This document shows, one piece after another, positions 1 to 7,681 of a stretch of 43,380 nt of DNA. The position numbers and the translations under genes are program-made. The notes below the pieces were generated by a model, which searched no databases, had not been told where the DNA came from, and was given only the letters and a program-made list of their open reading frames with translations. Each line of letters starts with the position of its first letter. The stretch's first letter is position 1. This stretch comes from Actinomycetes bacterium. GTDB lineage: Bacteria > Actinomycetota > Actinomycetes > Mycobacteriales > Mycobacteriaceae. Location: assembly GCA_023460175.1 (NCBI GenBank), contig JAEWRC010000004.1, positions 1 through 43,380 of the forward strand, in the 5' to 3' direction.

Positions 1-1123
1 GGCCGCCGTTGCCCCACAGCAGCCCGCCGTTGCCGCCGTTGCCGCCGACCACACCGGCCTCGGTGCTGTTCCACCCGGCGCCACCGTTGCCGAATAACAA
101 GCCACCCCCGACGCCGTTCGGGTTGGCTTGCGTGCCGTCGGCACCATTACAGATCAGCCCGCAACGCTGGCCAATGCCGAACAGAGAGTTGGCCTGAGGA
201 AGGAACGCAGCTTCAGCTATCGCTGGGCCGGCGAGGTGCTCGTCGGCCGGGCTGCCGTTGGTATCGCGCACCGCGGCGCCCAGCAGGGTGACCAGCGATC
301 CGACCGGTGTTGCGGGAGTGGGCTTGTCGGGCTTCGACGGCACCGATGATGCGGACAGTTCGGATGCGGACAGTTTCGGTTGTGTCGTTGCCGACTTCGC
401 TGCCTTGCGCAGAACCAATCGATCACGCAAATCCGTTGACACAGGCGTGGTGTCGCCATCAAGTGCGGCGGTATCGACGGCGGTGGTGTCGCTATCCGGT
501 GTGGCGGTGTCGACGGCGTCGGTGTCGTTGTTGTGTTCAGTTGAGTTTCTGGAGGCTTTGCGCTCGAGTTTTGATTGGCCGTCGGTGGCAGTGGCGGTGT
601 CGTTGTCGGCTTTGGTGTTGTGTTTGGGTGAGTTTCTGGGGGTTTTGCGTTGAGTCGTTGTTTGGCCGTCAGTGGCACTGTCGGTGTCGTTGTCGGCTTT
701 GGTGTTGTGTTCAGTCGAGCTTTTCGAGGCTTTACGTTCGAGTCTTGACTGGCCGTCGGTGTCGTCCTTGCGCGTGTTCCTGTACTTGCCAGATGTTCTG
801 GACTTCGTGCGCTGCGACGACGATTCGGACTTTGAGCGTTGCAATGATGATTCGGACTTCGTGCGTTGCGCTGATGATTCGGACGTCGACGTCCGAGACG
901 CCGAACTGTCCGACGACGATTCAGAGCCCCCGCTCGAGGTCTCTGCAGCGGCGACACCTTGACCGGCCGTGAGGGCGACACCCAACCCCACCGCAACTGC
1001 TCCCACGCGGAGCCATTGCACCCAGGACTCGGCGTGGCGAAGGCGATTGGCCAGGGTGCCTGATGCACCATCGTCCCGCGGGGCACCGACGGCGTAAAAC
1101 CCTTCCCCGGTAACAGAACCCAT
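1..1123 (-). CDS. secreted PGRS-like glycine-rich protein, non-PE type (partial, 3' end beyond window)
   Basis: Frame open from ATG at 1123 to the left edge (374 codons visible). There is no PE domain. The N-terminus has a cytoplasmic stretch, then a hydrophobic segment around residues 36-58 (VQWLRVGAVAVGLGVALTAG) ending in an Ala-rich cleavage region, so Sec-type export is likely. Next comes a Ser/Arg/Lys-rich low-complexity region with 9-residue repeats (ESSAQRTKS, ESSLQRSKS, ESSSQRTKS) and three 29-residue repeats. A globular-looking segment (TPVGSLVTLLGAAVRD) and the pre-PGRS motif NPNGVGGGLLFGNGGAGW follow, and GGNGGNGG repeats begin at the edge. The same order (signal, charged linker, PGRS) occurs in the giant gene at 16.8 kb, so the two are probably paralogous in design. 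Function is unknown; surface or cell-wall location is inferred. No clear Shine-Dalgarno is visible before this ATG, so the start is tentative. Confidence 0.8.
   Translation of the reverse strand, partial: MGSVTGEGFYAVGAPRDDGASGTLANRLRHAESWVQWLRVGAVAVGLGVALTAGQGVAAAETSSGGSESSSDSSASRTSTSESSAQRTKSESSLQRSKSESSSQRTKSRTSGKYRNTRKDDTDGQSRLERKASKSSTEHNTKADNDTDSATDGQTTTQRKTPRNSPKHNTKADNDTATATDGQSKLERKASRNSTEHNNDTDAVDTATPDSDTTAVDTAALDGDTTPVSTDLRDRLVLRKAAKSATTQPKLSASELSASSVPSKPDKPTPATPVGSLVTLLGAAVRDTNGSPADEHLAGPAIAEAAFLPQANSLFGIGQRCGLICNGADGTQANPNGVGGGLLFGNGGAGWNSTEAGVVGGNGGNGGLLWGNGG
509..757 (-). repeat. 87-bp tandem repeat inside the PGRS-like gene (about 2.9 copies)
   Basis: Read on the minus strand, units begin at 757, 670 and 583, exactly 87 bp (29 codons) apart. 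Each starts Asp-Gly-Gln and contains the hallmark HNTKADNDT in the first two copies; the third is shortened to EHNNDTDA. The copies differ by several substitutions, so this is an old, in-frame duplication of a charged linker. Confidence 0.8.
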
Positions 1124-1601
1124 GACGCCGGTCGTAGCGTCAGAGTTCGATTGAAGCGTTTCCCTGCCGATGCAGGATTGATCTGTGTGGCGCAGTGTCC
1201 CCGACGTCGCAGTAATGATGCTCAACTCCCTCGCTGGATATCCGTTGCTATCGGAATGTTGCCTGGATCACAAGCGATCAGGCTTTGCTGTTTATAGAGC
1301 TGCGGGACGTGGACGGTCAAGGCATCAACGTCGCTGTAGAGAGGTATCAGTAATGCTCGTATAGCTTTAGCGCCCGAGGCGGTTATTTGTAGCGGCGTGG
1401 ATCCACACCGCCGGTGGTCCATGTTGGTATTAGCTGTGCGCACATGGACAGTCCATGGTGCGAGGCAATCGCCTTCGGTCGTTCGAGGAACTGCCGGCTT
1501 CTGGGAGCGCGCAGGGTGGCCGGATCAGGAAGAAATCAAGCTCCTGTATTGCAACGTGTCTCGTCGCATCGGGCTCTCAGGTGTGCAAGGACGCCGCCAC
1601 G
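1124..1601. other. intergenic region, no gene recognised
   Basis: This 478-bp stretch lies between the CAP-domain gene (3' end at 1602) and the start of the PGRS-like gene at 1123. It must carry the promoter of the PGRS-like gene, but no convincing -10/-35 pair stands out. Short open frames exist on both strands (for example 1222-1443 minus) without ribosome binding site or recognisable motif. Base composition is less GC-rich than the flanking coding DNA. Confidence 0.5.
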
Positions 1602-2126
1602 TCATTCCGGCTGTCCGTACACCGCCACGACCACCGTCCGGTCCAGGCTGTTCTCCGACCACACCCCGACATCCCGGTGCGCGCAGTTCTCCATCGTGGC
1701 GTAGTACAACGGGTTGGCGTACCACTGCCGGGCAACCTCGACGCCGCTGATCGCAAGCGCGGGATTGATCGCTACCGTCTCCTCGACGGTGCCGCCGTAG
1801 CCCGCGGCCACCGCGCGGTCCTGTGGTGAGGAGCCGTCCGAGCCGGTGGCGCCGTCTAACCGACGCTGATTCAGAACATCGACGGTGTGGCGCCGGGCGG
1901 CCAATTCCAACTGTGGGTTGACCCTGATGGAGTCGGGACAACCAGCTCGGTACTGGATGATGGTCACCATCTGGACGATGGCCTTGTTGAGTCTCGAGTT
2001 ATCGGCATGGGCCCACCCTGGCGCTGCCACCAGGGCGGCGGCAACCATCGACGAAACGAGCACCACCCGTTTCGTCGAAACGATTGCCGGCTGGTCTGCA
2101 CACTGTGAGAAGCCGAACTCGGGCAT
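1602..2126 (-). CDS. secreted CAP (SCP/PR-1) domain protein
   Basis: 174 aa from the ATG at 2126, chosen because AGGAGG lies 9 nt upstream; an in-frame start at 2180 lacks this. A signal peptide is clear: KRVVLVSSMVAAALVAAPG followed by AHA at about residues 18-41. The rest matches the small bacterial CAP fold: an N-terminal helix with LELAARRHTVDVLNQ, then a central stretch ending NPALAISGVEVARQWYANP, a terminal NCAHRDVGVW and the C-terminal strand TVVVAVYGQP. Two cysteines (in GCPDS and NCAH) could form a disulfide. CAP proteins are secreted; some bind sterols or lipids, which would fit the mce neighbours, but no activity is shown here. It is the last gene of a minus-strand trio with two Mce-associated proteins, 23 bp after the second. 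Confidence 0.8.
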   Translation of the reverse strand: MPEFGFSQCADQPAIVSTKRVVLVSSMVAAALVAAPGWAHADNSRLNKAIVQMVTIIQYRAGCPDSIRVNPQLELAARRHTVDVLNQRRLDGATGSDGSSPQDRAVAAGYGGTVEETVAINPALAISGVEVARQWYANPLYYATMENCAHRDVGVWSENSLDRTVVVAVYGQPE

Positions 2127-2149
2127 GTTGGACCGCCTCCTGGACGTGA

Positions 2150-2722
2150 TCAGATGGGAGCGAAGTCGGAAATGAGCCAACGTCCGTCGACCTTGTCCAA
2201 CGTGACCCTGACGCTGGATGCCGTCAGCGTGGGCGGATCGTCGGCAACGGTGGTGGTTTGGTTGACAAACACCAGCACGACGGCATGATCCGGGCTCGCC
2301 GATACGGTGGCGGTGGCCGGTACAGATGCGGCAGAGAAGATCTGCTGCTGCTTGGCGCCGGGAATGACGACTTCGTCGGCCAATGATGTGAAGGCGGAAA
2401 GGAAGTCGCCGGTAAGCCTATCGCGCACGGCGAAAAGGTCACCGTTGACGGTATCGGGTCCGTAGGAGAGCAGCGCCACGGTGCCTTCGGTTGCCGCCCG
2501 GGCCGCCTCGGTACTGGCTGGCAACGTGCCGCTGATGGCGGCGTGCTGCCATTTGAGGAATCCGGCGCCCACCGCCAACAGCAAGACCACAGCGGGCAGT
2601 GCAGCGAATATCAACGTGTGAGCCCACGTTGGGCGCACCCGTTGCTGAGTCGGCTCTTCGGCATCGATAGTCGGCGCCGCCGGGCGCGGTCGGTCCTGCT
2701 TCCTAGGCAACGTACTCAACAT
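2150..2722 (-). CDS. Mce-associated membrane protein (Mam/Mas type)
   Basis: 190 aa with a cytoplasmic N-terminal tail rich in Pro and charge (residues 1-32), one transmembrane helix (about 34-56, TLIFAALPAVVLLLAVGAGF) and an extracytoplasmic alpha+beta domain of the NTF2-like kind ending GRWLISDFAPI. That C-terminal motif (GRWL..D..P) is characteristic of Mce-associated proteins, which are usually encoded beside mce operons and are thought to stabilise the transporter complex. The start overlaps the preceding gene's 3' end by 20 bp, so the pair is probably translationally coupled. It is unusual in lying divergent from the yrbE-mce genes instead of downstream of mceF. Confidence 0.82.
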   Translation of the reverse strand: MLSTLPRKQDRPRPAAPTIDAEEPTQQRVRPTWAHTLIFAALPAVVLLLAVGAGFLKWQHAAISGTLPASTEAARAATEGTVALLSYGPDTVNGDLFAVRDRLTGDFLSAFTSLADEVVIPGAKQQQIFSAASVPATATVSASPDHAVVLVFVNQTTTVADDPPTLTASSVRVTLDKVDGRWLISDFAPI

Positions 2723-3212
2723 GGCTTACCTTCTCGGTTTCATCCACTCGCTCAATGCCGATACGCATCCGCCACACTCGCGTCGGGGCTTCGGCGCCGG
2801 CGAGCGTCGTCTTCACCGATACCGCGACAAGGACGTCAGCCTCGTTGTCGCGTATCGCCTCGAGTCCCGCTTCGACGACCGTCCCCTCGGTCTTTGCCTG
2901 TGCTTGTTGGACCATCTCGATCAGCGACGGTGAGCGCTGTTGAAAATCCTCGTAGAACAGCCCCGTCGACAACGCCAGGATCTGTTCAACTTCCGCTTCC
3001 ACCTGGTCGGGGCTGATCGTGGTCAGCCTGGCGGCGTTCTCGCGACCGGCCTCGAGGAAGGCCGCGTGTTGGTGCTGGTTCTGCGCGGCGCCGTAGGTGT
3101 GAAATCCCAGGTAGCCGATCAGCCCCGCCAGAGCCGTGAGGGTCAGCAGTCCAAATGCCAATACCAAGCGCGCTCGCGATGCCTGGGCGTCTGTCTCGAA
3201 TCGGACTGTCAT
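2703..3212 (-). CDS. Mce-associated membrane protein (Mam/Mas type)
   Basis: 169 aa. The ATG at 3212 is preceded by AGAGGTGA at good spacing. A single transmembrane helix covers about residues 16-38 (LVLAFGLLTLTALAGLIGYL), followed by a helical linker and a periplasmic-side domain with residues such as TGLFYEDFQQ and MVQQAQAKTEGTVVEAGLEA, the pattern of Mce-associated (Mam/Mas) proteins. It is the first gene of a minus-strand trio (this gene, a second Mam-type protein, a CAP protein) and reads away from yrbEA across a shared 324-bp promoter region. The role as an accessory subunit of the neighbouring MCE transporter is inferred from family and position. Confidence 0.8.
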   Translation of the reverse strand: MTVRFETDAQASRARLVLAFGLLTLTALAGLIGYLGFHTYGAAQNQHQHAAFLEAGRENAARLTTISPDQVEAEVEQILALSTGLFYEDFQQRSPSLIEMVQQAQAKTEGTVVEAGLEAIRDNEADVLVAVSVKTTLAGAEAPTRVWRMRIGIERVDETEKVSHVEYVA

Positions 3213-3536
3213 ACCAATTCACCTCTACCGGAACATCTTTGCGCGTTAGGCGCGCTACAGCAATGGTGGGTGTGGCGGCTGCCGTGGATAGTTGCTGAGC
3301 TGTAAAGAGACCCTCCTTGCGGTGTTTCTCCACGTCAACCCGCGAGACTTCAAATGATGCAACGACCGCCGCGAACGCGGCGCAAGGTGTTGTCGAGCCT
3401 GTTCCGCCAGATCGCACTCACCATATGAAATGAGTGTAATTGCCGCCACACCCCCGGCGATGGTCAAATCGTGCGTCGGGGGACGGAAATTCACCCAGCA
3501 ACACATCAACGTTGCCCGGTCAGAAAGGAGCGGACG
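3213..3536. promoter_or_regulatory. divergent promoter region between mam genes and yrbE-mce operon
   Basis: This 324-bp gap separates two divergent transcription units and must hold both promoters. It contains a perfect spaced inverted repeat (3415-3436) and, at its right end, the Shine-Dalgarno AAAGGAG (3524-3530) for yrbEA. The GTG at 3471 that would lengthen yrbEA has no ribosome binding site. A minus-strand open frame (2986-3417) crosses the gap but resembles no family I recognise. Confidence 0.6.
3415..3436. promoter_or_regulatory. inverted repeat, candidate operator of the mce locus
   Basis: CACTCA (3415-3420), ten-base spacer, TGAGTG (3431-3436): a perfect 6+6 palindrome in the shared mam/yrbE promoter region, about 100 bp upstream of the yrbEA start. 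The size suits a dimeric regulator. No regulator gene is adjacent to the operon start, so the protein that would bind is unknown. Confidence 0.4.
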
Positions 3537-4304
3537 ATAGCCACCCTGGAATCGTTTGCTAGGCCGATGAGGTCCGTCGGTGGATTCTTTGCCACCGCGA
3601 TCGACACGGCCGTGCTGGCTCCGCAGCCTCCGTTTGCCTGGCGCGAGTTCATCTACCAAATGTGGTTTGTGGCACGGGTATCCATTGCTCCCACGATTAT
3701 GTTGTCCATACCCTTCACGGTGTTGGCGGTATTCATCTTCAACATCCTGCTGGTCGAGTTCGGCGCGGCGGACTTCTCCGGAGCCGGAGCCGCGTTTGGG
3801 GCAGTGACCCAGATTGGCCCGATGGTGACAGTTCTTGTCGTCGCGGGTGCGGCGGCCACCGCGATGTGTGCGGACCTGGGGGCCCGAACCATTCGCGAGG
3901 AACTCGACGCGATGCGAGTGATGGGAATCAATCCACTGCAAGCATTGGTCGTGCCGCGAGTGCTGGCGACGGTCGTAATTGCGCTGCTACTGAATTCGGT
4001 CGTGGCAGTGGTTGGTGTAGTTGGTGGGTTCTTCTTCTCGGTCTTTGTCCAGCACGTCACTCCGGGAGCCTTTGTTGCGAGTATGACGCTATTCACCGGA
4101 CTGCCGGAAATCATCATCTCGCTGACAAAGGCGGCGTTGTTCGGCCTGGTTGCGGCTCTGATCGGCTGCTACAAAGGAATTTCCGTGGGTGGCGGACCTG
4201 CAGGCGTCGGCAAGGCGGTGAACGAAACCGTAGTGCTCTCGTTCATGGCGCTGTTCCTCATCAATGTCATCGTCACGGCCGTCGGTGTAAAGGCGACAAT
4301 GTGA
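3537..4304 (+). CDS. yrbEA: YrbEA, MCE-transporter permease subunit
   Basis: About 255 aa, an ABC-type permease of the MlaE/YrbE family, the inner-membrane channel of the MCE lipid importer. Conserved features are visible: the amphipathic N-terminal WREFIYQMWF segment, several hydrophobic helices, the cytoplasmic coupling motif LGARTIREELDAMRVMGI (about residues 119-136) and the C-terminal GGGPAGVGKAVNETVV. The start is uncertain. A strong Shine-Dalgarno (AAAGGAG, 3524-3530) sits 6 nt before ATA at 3537, giving (M)ATLESF; the nearest in-frame ATG is 3567 (weak site) and an upstream GTG is at 3471 (no site). I chose 3537 on ribosome-binding evidence and family length. It overlaps yrbEB by 4 bp. 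Numbering among mce1-8 cannot be assigned, so the symbol is generic. Confidence 0.88.
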   Translation: MATLESFARPMRSVGGFFATAIDTAVLAPQPPFAWREFIYQMWFVARVSIAPTIMLSIPFTVLAVFIFNILLVEFGAADFSGAGAAFGAVTQIGPMVTVLVVAGAAATAMCADLGARTIREELDAMRVMGINPLQALVVPRVLATVVIALLLNSVVAVVGVVGGFFFSVFVQHVTPGAFVASMTLFTGLPEIIISLTKAALFGLVAALIGCYKGISVGGGPAGVGKAVNETVVLSFMALFLINVIVTAVGVKATM

Positions 4305-5155
4305 CCAGCAGTGTCCCCAGCACGTTGATGCCCAGGCTGCACCGAGCCCGCACCGACTTCGTCGGTGGTTGGAACCGCATTGGGCTCCAGGCCCGCTTCT
4401 ACGGACTCACGATCAGATCCGTCGGTGACGCTCTTGTCCACTATCGTTCCGAAATCGCCTGCCAGATAGCGCAGATGAGCATGGGCGCGGGAGCACTGGC
4501 GGTCGTGGGCGGGACCATCGTGATCGTCGGATTCCTGACGCTCTCCGCGGGTGCGCTCATCGCTGTCCAGGGCTACAACCTGTTGGCCGGCGTCGGGGTC
4601 GAGGCGTTGACAGGATTCACCTCCGCCTACCTCAACGTGCGCATCATCGGTCCGCTGGTAACCGGTATCGGGCTGGCCGCCACCATTGGTGCGGGCGCCA
4701 CCGCCCAACTTGGTGCAATGCGCATCGCCGAGGAGATCGACGCACTCGAGGTGATGGGCGTCCGCTCGATCGCGTACTTGGCTTCGACCAGGCTGCTGGC
4801 GGGGATCATCGTGGTCGTCCCGCTGTATTGCGTTGCGGTGCTGATGTCGTTTATCGCGGCTCGGGTGGGAACCACGTTCATCTATGGGCAGTCGACCGGC
4901 GTCTACGACCACTACTTCAAGACGTTCCTCAACCCGGTGGATCTGGTGTGGTCCTTTGCGCAGGCCGTGGCGATGGCGGTGACCGTCATGGTGATCCACA
5001 CCTTCTACGGGTTCACCGCCTCGGGAGGCCCCGCGGGGGTAGGCGAAGCAGTCGGCCGGGCGGTACGCGCTTCGTTGATCGTCGTCGTGTTCGTCACCCT
5101 GGTCATCTCGCTGTCCGTGTACGGGCAGTCGGGCAACTTCAACCTCTCCGGATAG
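4301..5155 (+). CDS. yrbEB: YrbEB, MCE-transporter permease subunit
   Basis: 284 aa, starting at GTG 4301 inside the overlap ATGTGA with yrbEA, hence translational coupling. MlaE/YrbE family: N-terminal amphipathic helix (FYGLTIRSVGDALVHYRSE), hydrophobic helices, the coupling segment LGAMRIAEEIDALEVMGVRS (about residues 143-162) and TASGGPAGVGEAVGRAV near the end. It pairs with YrbEA to form the membrane part of the importer; the ATPase (MceG/Mkl) is normally encoded elsewhere and is absent here. A frame extending upstream of 4301 overlaps yrbEA and is not used. Confidence 0.92.
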   Translation: MTSSVPSTLMPRLHRARTDFVGGWNRIGLQARFYGLTIRSVGDALVHYRSEIACQIAQMSMGAGALAVVGGTIVIVGFLTLSAGALIAVQGYNLLAGVGVEALTGFTSAYLNVRIIGPLVTGIGLAATIGAGATAQLGAMRIAEEIDALEVMGVRSIAYLASTRLLAGIIVVVPLYCVAVLMSFIAARVGTTFIYGQSTGVYDHYFKTFLNPVDLVWSFAQAVAMAVTVMVIHTFYGFTASGGPAGVGEAVGRAVRASLIVVVFVTLVISLSVYGQSGNFNLSG

Positions 5156-5160
5156 CCGCC

Positions 5161-6609
5161 GTGTTACACGACAACAAGCCACGTATCCATCCCGCATGGT
5201 GGACAGCAGCCCTGATCGCCACCGTGGTTCTGGTGATGTTCACCACCGCGGCGTTGTTCAATGGCTGGTTCCGCTCATGGGTGCCGGTCACGTTGACCTC
5301 CGACCGCGCAGGACTTGTCATGGACCCGGGCGGCAAAGTCAAGATGCGCGGGCTCCAGGTCGGCCGGGTTGCGCGGGTCGAATCGGCAACAAGCACAGCG
5401 ACCGTGCATTTGGAGATCGACCCGAACTACGTCGAGTACATACCAGCCAACGTGGGCGCCGAGATCGACGCGACCACGGCGTTCGGCGCCAAGTACGTCG
5501 ACCTGATCTACCCCGACGATCCCGAACCCGAGCGGATCAAGTCGGGGCAGGTACTGCACTCGCGCAACGTCACCAGCGAAGTCAACACGGTGTTCCAGAA
5601 TCTGGTGGACTTGCTGGACAAGGTCGACCCGAGCAAACTGAACATGATCCTGACGGCGCTGTCCGAGGGGCTCCGAGGCCAGGGAAACGCCATCGGGGAG
5701 GCGACCAGTGCCACCAACGAGGTGCTGCTGGCACTCAATCCGCGCAGTGAAGCCATCCGCACCAATTTCCAAGCGCTACAGGGTTTCAGTGACGCGTACG
5801 GGACCGCCGCTCAGGACATTCTCGAGACACTCGACTCGTTCAGTGCCACCGCCGAGACGATCCACAGCCACGCAAGCGCGGTGGACAGCCTGCTGGTGAA
5901 CCTGATTGGCATGGGCGACAGTGGAATCCAGCTGGTCGGTGCCAGCAAGGACGACTTCGTCCACACCGTCAATGCGCTGGAACCGACCACCGCGGTGCTG
6001 TTGAAGTACAACCCGACACTGACATGCATGCTCGTCGGGGCGAAATGGTTCATTGACAACGGCGGTGCGGAAACCTTGGGTGGCAACGGCTATTCCATCA
6101 ACTTGGACGCCGCGCTGACATGGGGGCAAGATCCTTACCGCTATCCCAACCACCTGCCAATCGTCGGCGCCAAGGGTGGGCCGGGCGGCAAACCCGGCTG
6201 CGGTTCGCTACCGGATGTGACCAAACAGTTCCCGGTGCGTCAGTTGATCACCAACACCGGCTGGGGCACGGGCAACGACATCCGCGTCAATCCGGGCATC
6301 GGTTTCCCGGGCTGGGCGAACTACTTCCCGGTGACACGGGGTGTGCCCGAGCCGCCCACCCTACGCAATCGGGAGGGCCCCGCCATCGGACCGATTCCGT
6401 ACCCCGGCGCACCCCCGTATGGGGCGCAGCAGTACGCGCCCGACGGCACGCCGTTGTATCCCGGGTTACCGCCGGCACCGCCGCCGGGGGCGCCGCGTGA
6501 TCCTGGACAGACCCATGGGTCGGAACCGTTCACGCCTGCCGTGCCGGCACAGACGCAGCCGACGCCACTGCCCCCGGCACCGCCCGGCCCGCCAGTCCCG
6601 CAGCCGTGA
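5161..6609 (+). CDS. mceA: MceA, MCE-family substrate-binding protein
   Basis: 482 aa from GTG at 5161, five bases after yrbEB. One N-terminal transmembrane or signal-anchor helix (about residues 13-36), then an MlaD/MCE domain (about 40-120) with GLVMDPGGKVKMRGLQVGRV and the strand motif GAKYVDLIYPDD, followed by long helices predicted to build the MCE tunnel. Two cysteines (TCMLVG and GCGSL) lie in the C-terminal helical part. From about residue 405 the tail is Pro/Gly-rich (GAPPYGAQQY). In mycobacteria six different Mce proteins form a hexameric conduit carrying lipids from the outer layers to the YrbE permeases. The substrate of this system cannot be read from sequence. Confidence 0.93.
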   Translation: MLHDNKPRIHPAWWTAALIATVVLVMFTTAALFNGWFRSWVPVTLTSDRAGLVMDPGGKVKMRGLQVGRVARVESATSTATVHLEIDPNYVEYIPANVGAEIDATTAFGAKYVDLIYPDDPEPERIKSGQVLHSRNVTSEVNTVFQNLVDLLDKVDPSKLNMILTALSEGLRGQGNAIGEATSATNEVLLALNPRSEAIRTNFQALQGFSDAYGTAAQDILETLDSFSATAETIHSHASAVDSLLVNLIGMGDSGIQLVGASKDDFVHTVNALEPTTAVLLKYNPTLTCMLVGAKWFIDNGGAETLGGNGYSINLDAALTWGQDPYRYPNHLPIVGAKGGPGGKPGCGSLPDVTKQFPVRQLITNTGWGTGNDIRVNPGIGFPGWANYFPVTRGVPEPPTLRNREGPAIGPIPYPGAPPYGAQQYAPDGTPLYPGLPPAPPPGAPRDPGQTHGSEPFTPAVPAQTQPTPLPPAPPGPPVPQP

Positions 6610-6652
6610 GCAACTCGCCGAACCACCCGAATTCACCAACAGGAGGGCACCG

Positions 6653-7681
6653 ATGAGAGAGCGTCTCAGCGCAGTGCTTTGGCGACTGGCGATCTTCATG
6701 TCCGTCTGCCTGCTCGGCCTGTTTGTCCTCGTGGCGGTATTCGCACAACTGCGGTTCGAACCGACGCGTGGCTACACCGCGGAGTTCAACAACGTCGGTG
6801 GTCTCAAAGAAGGCGACATCATTCGGATCGCCGGAGTGGAGGTCGGCAAAGTGGGCAGCATCGCGATCCGCCCCGACGCATCGGTTGCCGTCGATCTCAA
6901 CGTCGAGGACTCCGTCGAACTCACCGACACCAGCCGATCGGCCATCCGATTCGACAATCTCTACGGTGACCGCTACCTGACGCTGATCGAAGGCGAAAGC
7001 GGCGGCGCACCACTGCAACCCGGTGCCACCATTCCGTTATCGCGCACCTCGCCCGCGCTGGATCTCGACACGTTGATCGGTGGCTTCCGTCCGCTGTTCC
7101 GCGCCTTGGATCCTGAGCAGGTCAATGCTTTGTCGTCCCAGTTGATCCAAGCCTTCCAAGGCCAGGGTGATGCGATCGGCTCGATGTTCGCCCAAACCGC
7201 CACGTTGACCAACACGCTGGCCGATCGCGATGAGCTCATTGGGCAAGTCATCACCAATCTCAACACGGTGCTCGGGACATTTCAGGAGAACAACGAGGAG
7301 TTCGGCCAGGTGATCGACGAAATAACCTCTCTCACTGAAACGTTGGCCGATCGCAAGGTAGATATCAGCAACTCCGTCGCGTATGCGGACCGGGCCGCGG
7401 AATCCGTGGCCGATCTGCTGGCCCAGTCGCGGCCGGCGCTGCAGAAGATCACCAATGAGACCGACCGAGCGGCCAGCATCGTGCTCAACGAACACGACTA
7501 CTTCGACAATCTGCTCGACACCCTTCCTGATGCCTACCAGATTCTCGGACGGCAGGGGCTCTACGGAGACTGGTTCGCCTTCTACGTCTGCGAGGTGGTC
7601 CTGAAGGTCAACGGCAAGGGCGGTCAACCGGTTTACATCAAGGCGGCCGGTCAGTCGACAGGCAGGTGCACACCCAAATGA
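6653..7681 (+). CDS. mceB: MceB, MCE-family protein
   Basis: 342 aa; ATG 6653 is preceded by AGGAGG (6641-6646), the clearest ribosome site in the operon, after a 43-bp gap. Single N-terminal transmembrane helix (about 10-32), MCE/MlaD domain with FNNVGGLKEGDIIRIAGVEV and the DNLYGDRYLTL strand, then a long alpha-helical region. It lacks the Pro-rich tail of MceA, C, D and F, and ends with two cysteines (YVCEVV and GRCTPK) typical of MceB. It overlaps mceC by 4 bp. Role: one wall subunit of the hexameric lipid conduit. Confidence 0.93.
   Translation: MRERLSAVLWRLAIFMSVCLLGLFVLVAVFAQLRFEPTRGYTAEFNNVGGLKEGDIIRIAGVEVGKVGSIAIRPDASVAVDLNVEDSVELTDTSRSAIRFDNLYGDRYLTLIEGESGGAPLQPGATIPLSRTSPALDLDTLIGGFRPLFRALDPEQVNALSSQLIQAFQGQGDAIGSMFAQTATLTNTLADRDELIGQVITNLNTVLGTFQENNEEFGQVIDEITSLTETLADRKVDISNSVAYADRAAESVADLLAQSRPALQKITNETDRAASIVLNEHDYFDNLLDTLPDAYQILGRQGLYGDWFAFYVCEVVLKVNGKGGQPVYIKAAGQSTGRCTPK

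Noticed and set aside
1..1123. PE_PGRS gene
   Set aside because: No PE domain is present; the N-terminus is a signal peptide plus charged linker.
2986..3417. Minus-strand 143-codon frame overlapping the first mam gene
   Set aside because: Different frame from the mam gene, no ribosome site, no recognisable domain.
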